A DNA stretch of 61,790 nucleotides from Clostridia bacterium. GTDB taxonomy: Bacteria > Bacillota > Clostridia > Oscillospirales > CAG-272. Location of the stretch: assembly GCA_017935065.1 (NCBI GenBank), contig JAGBIF010000004.1, positions 1 to 61,790 on the forward strand. The letters run 5' to 3'. Each line of letters starts with the position of its first letter. The first letter of the stretch is position 1. The notes beneath the pieces are model-generated. The model made no database searches and was not told where the DNA came from. It saw nothing but the letters and a program-made list of their open reading frames with translations. Positions 16,536 through 24,123 of the stretch are shown in pieces. Made by a program: the position numbers and the translations under genes.

Positions 16536-16607
16536 GGCCCGTTGGTCAAGCGGTCAAGACACGGCCCTTTCACGGCTGTAACATGGGTTCGATTCCCGTA
16601 CGGGTCA
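16536..16607 (+). tRNA. tRNA-Glu (TTC)
   Basis: A 72-nt cloverleaf with acceptor GGCCCGT / ACGGGTC (one G-T pair) and anticodon loop CTTTCAC (anticodon TTC). The T arm is ATGGG-TTCGATT-CCCGT. CCA is not encoded (discriminator A followed by TAA), unlike the neighbouring tRNA-Met. Confidence 0.93.
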
Positions 16608-16611
16608 TAAT

Positions 16612-16645
16612 AAAAGACACCACCCCCTTTGAGGTGGTGTCTTTT
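16612..16645. terminator. Terminator after the tRNA pair
   Basis: Perfect 13-bp stem AAAAGACACCACC / GGTGGTGTCTTTT with an 8-nt loop. A and T flanks make it able to work on both strands. Confidence 0.85.
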
Positions 16646-16660
16646 GTTATGACCCGCCGC

Positions 16661-16783
16661 GAACCCACTCGTGGCGCGAAGCGTCACGAATCGGGTTCGT
16701 GGTTACATCCGCGCCGTCTCTCTGCGAGAGACCCTGCCGAGCGCGGATGATTCCCGTACTTCGGACGCCAATAGGTGTCCGAA
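16661..16783. other. Three consecutive stable hairpins, function unknown
   Basis: Hairpin 1 (16661-16698): GAACCC/GGGTTC enclosing TCGTG/CACGA. Hairpin 2 (16707-16748): ATCCGCGC/GCGCGGAT enclosing GTCTCTC-tgc-GAGAGAC. Hairpin 3 (16760-16783): TTCGGAC/GTCCGAA. No open frame or promoter is evident. This could be a repeat-derived array or a structured RNA. Confidence 0.6.
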
Positions 16784-16784
16784 A

Positions 16785-16921
16785 ATGAAGCACACTCGAG
16801 GCGGGGTGCGCTTCGCTTCATGCGAGCGCAAGCGAGTGCTTCATAGTTGCGTAGCAACTGCTTTGCGTAGCAACTGCTTTGCGTAGCAACTGCTTCATAT
16901 TGACAAGGTCAATGCTTCATT
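16785..16921. repeat. Mini-hairpin array with GCTTCAT spacers and a 16-nt triplication
   Basis: Small hairpins such as AGTTGC-gta-GCAACT and ATTGAC-aag-GTCAAT are separated by GCTTCAT or its complement. Within it, a 16-nt unit TTGCGTAGCAACTGCT occurs three times in tandem (16847-16862, 16863-16878, 16879-16894). The design matches the arrays near 1, 45.5 and 46.4 kb. Confidence 0.8.
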
Positions 16922-16996
16922 TTAAGTAACGCGCGCCCTTTGGCTAGAGAGAACAAATCGGTTTATAGGCGATATGCTCTCTCGTTGACGGAGTAA

Positions 16997-17218
16997 AGAG
17001 ATATTGACAGATGGAATTCGTTTTACTCAATCAATGAAGAAAATGAGAGCTTTACGGAGGCGGTGCTTAAGGAGCTTGATGAAAACGGCATTATCCTGCT
17101 TGATAAATTCAGGGAACTCTACAGTAAAACCGAAGCCACCCCGAAGCAACGTCTTGCTACGATAAAAAACCACGGTTTATTTCTCGACACACCATTCATT
17201 CTCAAAAGGCGAGAGTGA
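16997..17218 (+). pseudogene. Possible remnant of a degraded gene
   Basis: An open frame of 73 codons ends at TGA but lacks any ATG, GTG or TTG start; it directly follows an in-frame TAA. The translation has normal protein character (FTEAVLKELDENGIILLD, FRELYSKTEATPKQRLATI) and a hydrophilic-helical look. It was not recognised. It is followed by a good terminator, so it probably is the 3' end of a gene whose front was lost among the repeats. Confidence 0.4.
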
Positions 17219-17244
17219 CTCGCCACCTGAAGCAATAAACTAAC

Positions 17245-17290
17245 AGACGCTTGTGCATGCATTTTTGCTATGTATGTACAGGCGTCTTTT
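17245..17290 (+). terminator. Terminator after the gene remnant
   Basis: Stem GACGCTTGTGCATGCA / TGTATGTACAGGCGTC (several G-T pairs) followed by TTTTTTATTT. Confidence 0.75.
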
Positions 17291-17307
17291 TTATTTCATT
17301 TTTTCTC

Positions 17308-17351
17308 TTGACAAATTCTTCCTAATATGTTAAAATTGTATCGTGATACAA
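17308..17351 (+). promoter_or_regulatory. Promoter of tetR-ABC with palindromic operator
   Basis: TTGACA (17308-17313), 17-bp spacer, TAAAAT (17331-17336). It overlaps at its downstream edge a perfect palindrome TTGTATC-GT-GATACAA (17336-17351) covering the expected start of transcription. The placement fits autorepression by the TetR protein encoded next. Confidence 0.75.
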
Positions 17352-17369
17352 AACAGAAAGGAAGTTAGT

Positions 17370-18050
17370 ATGGCAAACGTAACCAGAGGAAAGAATTTTA
17401 AGCCTACAAAATCGAAAATACTTCATATAGTTGCAAAGAAATTCCTTGAAAAGGGCTACAGCGGCACCACCCTTCGTGAGCTTGCAGGCGAGGCGAATGT
17501 TTCGTATAGCTCTCTTATCAATATCTTTGAGAGCAAGGAGGGGCTGCTTAACGAGCTTGTCGGTCACGTGCTTGAGTGCCAGCGCATCAGTGTTGAGCGT
17601 GAGCTTGCGAGCGAGAAGGTTTCGTCGCTTTGCCGTTACGCCGTGGAGCGTGCGCTTCAGCTTCTTATGGCGGAATCGAGCGAGCATATGCGCGAGATGT
17701 ACAGCATATCCTACTCGCTCCCCGAAAGCTCAAAAATCATATACGAAAGATGCGCGCTCCGACTTGCGGATATTTTTTCCGATAGATTAAAGGGGCATAC
17801 GCTATCGGATTTTTACGAGCTTGAGCTTGCGGCGGCGGGCATTATGCGTAACTATATGATAGCAAAATGTGATATGTACTTTACAATGAAGGTAAAGCTT
17901 GACGCGCTTCTTCGTACGACCTTCAGGCTCTTTTTAGTGCCCGAGGATGAGATAGACGAAATAATTTTATTCGTCGGCACGCTTGATATTAAGGGACTTG
18001 CCGACAGAACGCTTTCAGGTCTGCTTGAATATCTTAATGAAAAGACCTGA
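17370..18050 (+). CDS. TetR-family transcriptional regulator
   Basis: Protein of 226 residues from the ATG at 17370, with AAAGGA 9-10 nt upstream; an upstream GTG start is rejected. The N-terminal helix-turn-helix (about 12-60) shows ILHIVAKKFLEKGYSGTTLRELAGEANVS in pattern, with the recognition helix near SYSSLINIF. The ligand-binding half is unassigned. It is followed 32 nt later by a large ABC transporter gene, so it probably represses its own operon through the palindrome at the promoter and responds to a transported or membrane-active compound. Confidence 0.88.
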   Translation: MANVTRGKNFKPTKSKILHIVAKKFLEKGYSGTTLRELAGEANVSYSSLINIFESKEGLLNELVGHVLECQRISVERELASEKVSSLCRYAVERALQLLMAESSEHMREMYSISYSLPESSKIIYERCALRLADIFSDRLKGHTLSDFYELELAAAGIMRNYMIAKCDMYFTMKVKLDALLRTTFRLFLVPEDEIDEIILFVGTLDIKGLADRTLSGLLEYLNEKT

Positions 18051-18082
18051 TAAAAAAGAACCTAACGCACAGAGGTAAAAAT

Positions 18083-21000
18083 ATGCTTGAAATAAAAAAT
18101 ATAACTAAAACCTACACACCGAAAAAGGGCGTTCCCGTAAGGGCGCTTGATGACGTAAGTCTCTCCTTTGCCGATACGGGAATGGTATTTATTCTCGGTA
18201 AATCGGGCTCGGGTAAGTCAACGCTTCTTAACGTGCTTGGCGGACTGGACCAGGCGGACTCGGGCGAGTTTATTATCAAGGGAAAGTCGAGCCGAGACTT
18301 TTCTCAGTCGGATTTTGACAGCTACCGCAACACCTTTATAGGCTTCATCTTCCAGGAGTACAATATCCTTGAGGAGTTCACGGTTGCGCAGAATATTGCG
18401 CTTGCTATGGAGCTTCAGGGAAAGCGCGCGACGAGCGAGGCGCTTTCGGAAATACTTGCCGAGGTTGATCTCGATGGATATGGCGGGCGCAAGCCGAATG
18501 AGCTTTCGGGCGGTCAGAAGCAGAGAGTTGCGATAGCGCGAGCGCTCATCAAGAACCCCGAGATGATAATGGCGGATGAGCCTACGGGCGCGCTTGACAG
18601 CAACACGGGAAAGCAGGTATTTGATACGCTCAAGAAGCTATCAAAAACCAAGCTCGTTCTGATAGTCTCGCACGACCGCGACTTTGCCGAGCAGTATGCC
18701 GACCGTATAATTGAGCTCAAGGACGGAAAAATCCTCTCGGACGTAAGTAAGAAAAATCTTCCTGCCACATCTCACAGCGAGGGCGTGTCGGTCGTTGACG
18801 ACAGCGTGATACAGATAAAGCGAGGCTACCGCCTCACCGAGCGTGACCTTGAGCTTATCAACGCGTATATGGAAAAGGCATCCTGTGACGCTATCATATC
18901 CATTGACGCGGATAAAAATCCCGAGATAAAAAAGGTAGTAAAGATAAACGACGAGGGCGGCAGGGACACCTTCCTTGATACGAAGGGGGAGGACGTGAAG
19001 CTAAAGAGCTACAAGCCCGAGGATGCAAGGCTCATAAGGAGTAAGCTACCCTACAAGAATTCCTTTAAGATAGGCGCAAGCTCACTTAAGGCAAAGCCCG
19101 TCCGTCTTATCTTCACCGTGCTTCTTTGCTTTATTGCCTTCGCGCTGTTCGGTCTTGCCGACACTATGGCGGCATACAACCGCGCGGATGCGCTGAAAAC
19201 CTCGGTGTTCGATATCGGTATACCGAACGCCTCCTTCTTAAAAAAGGTAGAGGTCGACAAGGACGGCTTCGTTTATTACAGCGACGTCCTTCTTAACGAA
19301 AAGGACCTCGCTAAAATAGAGAGCAGCACGGGCATCAAGGTTACTCCCGTATATTCTGCCAACGCAGGCTATTACAGAACGGGATACTCGCTCTCGGGTA
19401 TAATGGTCTCGACGGATAAGCTCGAGTCGCCTAACGGCATTTCGGTGTATAACTATACTGTGGCAGGCTATGCCGAGATCACCGATGCGACGCTCAGCGA
19501 TAACAGCTTTTCGCTTCTGGCAGGAAGGCTGCCGAGCGCTGACGGTGAGATAGCGCTGCCGAAATTTATCTTTGACCAGATAAAGCTTGCGGGACTTATT
19601 TACGTTGACCTTACGGGTGAGAACGGTATTGCAGTCAAGAAAAATCTTAAGGCAGAGGATATATCTACTCCCTCCGATATCGTTGGAAAGGCTATCACAG
19701 ACTACAACCTCGGACTTCCTGTGTATACTGTAGCGGCGAGTGGCACCACCCCCGAATACAGCTCACAAACGTACACAATTGTTGGCGTATACGATACACA
19801 TTTCTCTCCTGACGGCTTTGAGGACTTCCTTCCCGATGCCGAGAGAAAGGGTACGGCATCACTCGGCTCGTCTATTGCAAATATGCGTCTTACCTCTATG
19901 CGCGACTGCAGTCTTCACACCGTCATTGCCGTGAACTCGGGTATGATCGAGAAGATGATCGAGTACAATAAGGATCAAAGCGCAAGACCGAGCCTTGATG
20001 TCGGTATATATCCTATGACCGAGGGCGGAGACGTCACTATTGAAAATGACGGCATAGGCAATACGGTTGAAACGATCGTAAAGCTTGACCAGATGGATAA
20101 GGTCGGCGATATCGTATGGATAGACGGTGCTAAGACCGCGCTTGCCGAGGGGGATGTGCTTTTTCCTCTGACGCTTCCTTATGATAAATATGAGCTTCCC
20201 ATCACCGAGGATATGGTGAGCGCTATTATATCGGCCTTCGGTATTGAGGACACGGCTGACACTCGCGAAAGGCTTTCGCTGCTTAATATGGGCGAGGCGT
20301 ATGAGCGAATTTACGCGGCAATTCCGATAATAGTAACCGAGGTGCCGAGAGAGTATCAGGCCGACTTCGTCAAGACAATGCTTGACGTCAATCCCGACGG
20401 CACGTTTGCCGAGGACTACGGCTTCGGCGTTGACAATCTCAATGACTTTTTGCTCTCGGATGAATATATGAATAACTATTATGAGAACGTCCTTCGCGAC
20501 TATATCTATGACCTTGACGGCGGCAGGCTGTATGAGGAAAACGTATACGATGCCGATATGTCGGGCAGGTATATATCCGAGACGCTTCGCAAGATCGTTC
20601 TTAAATCAACCCTTTCCACAGGCTACAGCAAGATAGGAAAAATCCGTGTTGACTCGCCTATCGGTGGCACGAAGCATATCGAGCTTAATCACGTTGGCTA
20701 CTTCGTTCCGCCCGAGGGTGTTAATTACATCATCTGCGTATCCGACAGTATCTACGGTATGTTCGGTGCGGTTGAGCCTGGTGACTACCTCTTCGCGGTA
20801 GGAAAAATGCCGCTTGATTCAAGAGAGGACGTATCACGTGCGGTAGACTTTTCCGAGTCGAGTGAAAATTTCATCGCATACAAGATGAATAACGAGTCGA
20901 CCGCGATACTCGATTATGTCGGTGAGATAATAGAGACACTATCGCAGGTATTCCTTTATATAGGTATAGGCTTTGCGGTGTTCGCGTCGCTTATGATGTT

Positions 21001-21340
21001 CAACTTCATCTCGGTATCGGTTTCTTACAAAAAACAAGAGATAGGTATCCTTCGCGCCGTAGGTGCGCGCTCGGGCGACGTGTTTGGTATTTTCTTCAAC
21101 GAGTCGCTTATAATCACCGTGATAAACTTCATACTCTCCGCCGTCACTACGGCTGTCGTATGCGGTATTCTCAATAATATGTTCAGAAGCTACGGAATAT
21201 CGGTCACCATACTGAATTTCGGTATAAGACAGATAGCTCTGCTTCTAGGCCTCGGCGTGCTGGTTGCCTTCATAGGCTCCTTCTTCCCCGTAATGAGCAT
21301 AGCGAGAAAACGCCCCATCGACGCGATAAGAAACAGATAA
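18083..21340 (+). CDS. ABC transporter with fused ATPase and FtsX/MacB-type permease
   Basis: Protein of 1085 residues. The first 225 or so are a MacB/LolD-like ATPase: Walker A GKSGSGKST, Q-loop, signature LSGGQKQRVAIARAL, Walker B MIMADEPTGALDS. After a linker there is one membrane helix (about 335-360). A large extracytoplasmic domain follows, and then three C-terminal helices of an FtsX domain (about 945-1080) with the typical KKQEIGILRAVGARSGDVF loop. Such proteins move or act mechanically on substrates at the membrane, including antimicrobial peptides, lipids or toxins. It is controlled with the TetR gene upstream. The substrate is unknown. Confidence 0.9.
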   Translation: MLEIKNITKTYTPKKGVPVRALDDVSLSFADTGMVFILGKSGSGKSTLLNVLGGLDQADSGEFIIKGKSSRDFSQSDFDSYRNTFIGFIFQEYNILEEFTVAQNIALAMELQGKRATSEALSEILAEVDLDGYGGRKPNELSGGQKQRVAIARALIKNPEMIMADEPTGALDSNTGKQVFDTLKKLSKTKLVLIVSHDRDFAEQYADRIIELKDGKILSDVSKKNLPATSHSEGVSVVDDSVIQIKRGYRLTERDLELINAYMEKASCDAIISIDADKNPEIKKVVKINDEGGRDTFLDTKGEDVKLKSYKPEDARLIRSKLPYKNSFKIGASSLKAKPVRLIFTVLLCFIAFALFGLADTMAAYNRADALKTSVFDIGIPNASFLKKVEVDKDGFVYYSDVLLNEKDLAKIESSTGIKVTPVYSANAGYYRTGYSLSGIMVSTDKLESPNGISVYNYTVAGYAEITDATLSDNSFSLLAGRLPSADGEIALPKFIFDQIKLAGLIYVDLTGENGIAVKKNLKAEDISTPSDIVGKAITDYNLGLPVYTVAASGTTPEYSSQTYTIVGVYDTHFSPDGFEDFLPDAERKGTASLGSSIANMRLTSMRDCSLHTVIAVNSGMIEKMIEYNKDQSARPSLDVGIYPMTEGGDVTIENDGIGNTVETIVKLDQMDKVGDIVWIDGAKTALAEGDVLFPLTLPYDKYELPITEDMVSAIISAFGIEDTADTRERLSLLNMGEAYERIYAAIPIIVTEVPREYQADFVKTMLDVNPDGTFAEDYGFGVDNLNDFLLSDEYMNNYYENVLRDYIYDLDGGRLYEENVYDADMSGRYISETLRKIVLKSTLSTGYSKIGKIRVDSPIGGTKHIELNHVGYFVPPEGVNYIICVSDSIYGMFGAVEPGDYLFAVGKMPLDSREDVSRAVDFSESSENFIAYKMNNESTAILDYVGEIIETLSQVFLYIGIGFAVFASLMMFNFISVSVSYKKQEIGILRAVGARSGDVFGIFFNESLIITVINFILSAVTTAVVCGILNNMFRSYGISVTILNFGIRQIALLLGLGVLVAFIGSFFPVMSIARKRPIDAIRNR

Positions 21341-21361
21341 AATCTAAGAAACAAACGAATT

Positions 21362-21392
21362 GCCCCAAGACGCACAAAATGCGCCTTGGGGC
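21362..21392 (+). terminator. Terminator after the ABC transporter gene
   Basis: 13-bp stem GCCCCAAGACGCA / TGCGCCTTGGGGC with one mismatch, followed on the plus strand by TTTGATATTATT. It lies between convergent genes. Confidence 0.65.
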
Positions 21393-21399
21393 TTTGATA

Positions 21400-22515
21400 T
21401 TATTCTATGGAAAAGATTTTTGAGATTTTTTTATCACTTAACGAAATTAACTCTGATACTTCTATTTCTACATCCGTTGTCTCATCATTTAGCACATAAG
21501 CGACCTCAACCTCAATTGAAGAGCCTTTTTTGATTTCTTTGGTTTGATTGTCTGACGAATAATTTGCTGAATCATCGACAAAATAGCATTCATTTAGTCC
21601 AATACCGTCTTGAAAAACATCACATTCAAGAGAAAATAAAAATGAAGCTGGATCATCGTCATTGTTTGTAAATATGTATTTTACAATGATTATGGGTTCT
21701 CCTTGGTAATCCTCTGACAGGCGATAACTGTCAATGGCTATTTTATATTTTCCAAGAGTTGAAGCGCTCGAATTGTTGGTTGAATTGTTATCGGTTTCGC
21801 CACTATTGGTATTATCGTTGTCATCGGTCGTGGTATCACTGCTTGAGTTGTTATTACTATTAGAATCTTTGTCATCAGGTTTATCTATTCTAATAAATAT
21901 AGTGTTAAAACCCTCATACCTTAAACTTACACTGTAACCATCCTCATTGTCGGCGTTATAGTAGTCATCGCCCTTTCTGTAATCAATGTCAAAGCCAGCT
22001 GATTTGACATCATTAACATAGTTTTTATATTCAGCTTTTGTCGTTTTTCCAACATATATAACGAAACCGCTTTCAGATTCCCATTCTATTTTGCCGTAAT
22101 TCGATTCGGGCTGGGGAAGTAATTTTGCAATCTTACTGTCAGGCCAATCAAAATTCGCCATTTCCTTGGGTGCATATACATATACCGATATTTCTTTTAA
22201 TGATGAATAATATGAAAGTTCAATTTTATATCCATTAGAATTAAAAGCGGAAAAAGAATCGTTGTCCTCGCTAATATCGGTAGAAAAGCCCTTTCTTTTA
22301 CAATCGTCGATATAATCTAAATATTGATTTTCGTTTATATCTTCAATCGTAAGATGTAGAGAATTCAGGTTTTCGTAATATACTTCACCCTTCGCGCCCT
22401 CTATTTGAGGAATTAAGCGGCCTAATTTTCCCGTAGGCCATTCTAATTCGCTAACGCAAGACGCGAAGCAGAGCAGTGAAATTAAAACTAGTACAAGACA
22501 AAATGCTTTTTTCAT
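21400..22515 (-). CDS. Lipoprotein with two DUF6591-like repeats and a DUF5067-like domain
   Basis: Protein of 371 residues from the ATG at 22515 (AAAGGAG about 8 nt upstream). The signal sequence ends in a lipobox-like FASC. Two related segments follow (about 24-110 and 118-215), each starting W-P-x-x-K-[LI]-[AG]-[RK]-L-[IL]-P and holding a Y-x-x-Y ... GF pattern; these resemble DUF6591. A linker rich in Asn, Ser, Thr and Asp follows, then a C-terminal domain (about 260-371) with IVKYIFTNNDDDPASFLF resembling DUF5067. It probably sits on the outer face of the membrane. It is transcribed divergently from an XRE regulator through operator-bearing promoters. Function unknown. Confidence 0.7.
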   Translation of the reverse strand: MKKAFCLVLVLISLLCFASCVSELEWPTGKLGRLIPQIEGAKGEVYYENLNSLHLTIEDINENQYLDYIDDCKRKGFSTDISEDNDSFSAFNSNGYKIELSYYSSLKEISVYVYAPKEMANFDWPDSKIAKLLPQPESNYGKIEWESESGFVIYVGKTTKAEYKNYVNDVKSAGFDIDYRKGDDYYNADNEDGYSVSLRYEGFNTIFIRIDKPDDKDSNSNNNSSSDTTTDDNDNTNSGETDNNSTNNSSASTLGKYKIAIDSYRLSEDYQGEPIIIVKYIFTNNDDDPASFLFSLECDVFQDGIGLNECYFVDDSANYSSDNQTKEIKKGSSIEVEVAYVLNDETTDVEIEVSELISLSDKKISKIFSIE

Positions 22516-22569
22516 ATTTTTTCTCCTTTTTACGGCCTGAAAATGTTTGTGAAGCAGACCTATATTGAC

Positions 22570-22598
22570 ATTATAACGCAAATGCGTTGTAATGTCAA
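22570..22598 (-). promoter_or_regulatory. Lipoprotein promoter with operator in the spacer
   Basis: TTGACA (22593-22598) and TATAAT (22570-22575) on the minus strand, 17-bp spacer. The spacer contains the perfect palindrome AACGCAAATGCGTT (22575-22588). Confidence 0.85.
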
Positions 22599-22610
22599 TA
22601 GGTTTGCGTT

Positions 22611-22639
22611 TTATTTTTTACGCAAATGCGTATTATAAT
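22611..22639 (+). promoter_or_regulatory. XRE-gene promoter with the matching operator
   Basis: A weak -35 (TTATTT, 22611-22616) and a TATAAT (22634-22639) with a 17-bp spacer containing the perfect palindrome TACGCAAATGCGTA (22619-22632). The core ACGCAAATGCGT is identical to the operator in the divergent promoter. Confidence 0.7.
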
Positions 22640-22665
22640 AATAAAAAAGCAATTCGAGGGGAAAT

Positions 22666-22965
22666 ATGGATATAAATAAGAAAATAGATGAATTAAGATT
22701 TCAACGAGGCTGGTCTATGTATGAACTTGCTCAGGAAGCAGGTATAACTCAATCTACCCTTACCTCTATGATGAAAAGAGGCAATCCGCCTAAAATTGAT
22801 ACCTTGGAATGCATTTGCGAGGCATTTGGGATAACACTTGCTCAATTTTTTGTTCAAGATGAGGAGATTGAGATACTAGCGAAAAATGAAAAACGCTTAA
22901 TTTCTCTTTTCAGAAAGCTTTCCGCAAGACAACAGCAAGGATTGATTGAACTGATTGATAGATAA
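22666..22965 (+). CDS. XRE-family helix-turn-helix regulator
   Basis: Protein of 99 residues. The helix-turn-helix covers about residues 18-60 (SMYELAQEAGITQSTLTSMM), followed by the family tail FGITLAQFF and a helical C-terminus with ARQQQGLIELI, perhaps for dimerisation. The AGGGG ribosome site lies 5-6 nt upstream. It is divergent from the DUF lipoprotein and both promoters carry a common palindrome in the spacer, so it most likely represses itself and the lipoprotein gene. Confidence 0.88.
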   Translation: MDINKKIDELRFQRGWSMYELAQEAGITQSTLTSMMKRGNPPKIDTLECICEAFGITLAQFFVQDEEIEILAKNEKRLISLFRKLSARQQQGLIELIDR

Positions 22966-22971
22966 AATTAG

Positions 22972-22998
22972 CCCCGAGGCGCGTTGCGCGCCTCGGGG
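22972..22998 (+). terminator. Terminator of the XRE gene
   Basis: Perfect 12-bp GC-rich stem CCCCGAGGCGCG / CGCGCCTCGGGG with a 3-nt loop, followed by TGATTTGTTTT. Confidence 0.75.
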
Positions 22999-23084
22999 TG
23001 ATTTGTTTTGGTATAGCAGACTGTCTTGGCATAATAGCGGCCGCCTGGGGCAAAATAGGGGTATATTTTAAAGGGGGCGGGGCT

Positions 23085-23984
23085 ATGAGAGATAGGGTGC
23101 GTGGGTATCTTATGACGGTGCTTGGGACGTTTATTCTGTCGCTTGGGGCGGTAATCTTTATATTTCAGGCAGAGCTTATTACAGGCGGTATGACGGGGCT
23201 TGCGGTACTTCTCGATTTGATAATACCGCTTGAATTTTTTACTATTGACAGAATAGTATTTGTGTTGAGTATTATTTTTTTACTGATAGCGTTTTTAACA
23301 CTTGGGCGCGATTTTGTATATAAGACTTTACTTTCAAGCCTGTTATATCCGTTTTTTATATCGCTTCTTTTGCCTATTGTAAGAGAGGATTTTCTGGGCG
23401 GATTTTTCGTAATGCCAAATGACGGTCTGGGCCTTTTGCTTTCGGCACTCTTTGGCGGTCTTTTCGTCGGTGTCGGCTGCGCAATAACCTTTGTCGCGGG
23501 TGGCTCAACGGGCGGGACGGATATTATTGCGCTTGTGCTGTGCAGGTATATTAAGCCCTTGCGGCAGTCAAGCGCGATATTCCTCGTTGACGGTCTTATA
23601 ATTATTATCGGTGCCTTTATAACGCGAGACCTATCAAGCACATTGCTTGGTGTTCTTGTCGCGATAGTAACCTCGCTTGTGATAGATAAATTCTTAATAG
23701 GGCAGGACGGCGCTGTTTCCTGCGAGATAGTGACCGAGTGTGCGAGGAGTATTTGCGAGGGGATAATATCAGAGCTCTCAAGAACGGCTACCGTATTCGA
23801 CTGCGTAGGTGCCTACCGAGGGGAAAGCAAGCAGCTCATTCTCGTCTGTATCTCAATGCGCGAGTACAGCACGCTTTTGCGTATAATATCCTCCCGCGAT
23901 CCTCACGCCTTCGTCACCGTAAGCAGAGCTCACGAGATAAGAGGGCTTGGCTGGGGAGATGAAAAAATGAAGAATGAAAAATGA
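23085..23984 (+). CDS. YitT-family membrane protein
   Basis: Protein of 299 residues from ATG 23085 (AAGGGGG upstream). Six or so membrane helices lie in the first 200 residues, with repeated YitT motifs: ELITGGMTGLAVLL and FVAGGSTGGTDIIAL. A cytoplasmic C-terminal DUF2179 domain follows (about 225-290). Family members are common in Bacillota and their transport role is unproven. The last residues, EKMKNEK, come from translation into a heptamer tandem repeat, so the native stop may once have been elsewhere. Confidence 0.88.
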   Translation: MRDRVRGYLMTVLGTFILSLGAVIFIFQAELITGGMTGLAVLLDLIIPLEFFTIDRIVFVLSIIFLLIAFLTLGRDFVYKTLLSSLLYPFFISLLLPIVREDFLGGFFVMPNDGLGLLLSALFGGLFVGVGCAITFVAGGSTGGTDIIALVLCRYIKPLRQSSAIFLVDGLIIIIGAFITRDLSSTLLGVLVAIVTSLVIDKFLIGQDGAVSCEIVTECARSICEGIISELSRTATVFDCVGAYRGESKQLILVCISMREYSTLLRIISSRDPHAFVTVSRAHEIRGLGWGDEKMKNEK

Positions 23985-24015
23985 AGAATGAAGAATGAAG
24001 AATGAAAAATGAAAA
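23967..24015. repeat. Seven-copy heptamer tandem repeat (ATGAAGA/ATGAAAA)
   Basis: Seven consecutive heptamers from 23967, each ATGAAGA or ATGAAAA. The array starts inside the YitT coding end and runs into the typA upstream region, where it may make the spacing variable between strains. Confidence 0.85.
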
Positions 24016-24043
24016 TTTCGCGCACGAAAATATTATTTTTATA

Positions 24044-24072
24044 TTGCAATTTATCTTTTCTTGTGCTAAAAT
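24044..24072 (+). promoter_or_regulatory. Promoter of typA
   Basis: TTGCAA (24044-24049), 17-bp spacer, TAAAAT (24067-24072). Confidence 0.65.
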
Positions 24073-24123
24073 ATCTAAGTTAAAATAAAAGCGCCGTATT
24101 CTGCGGCGAACAAGAGGACTGTT

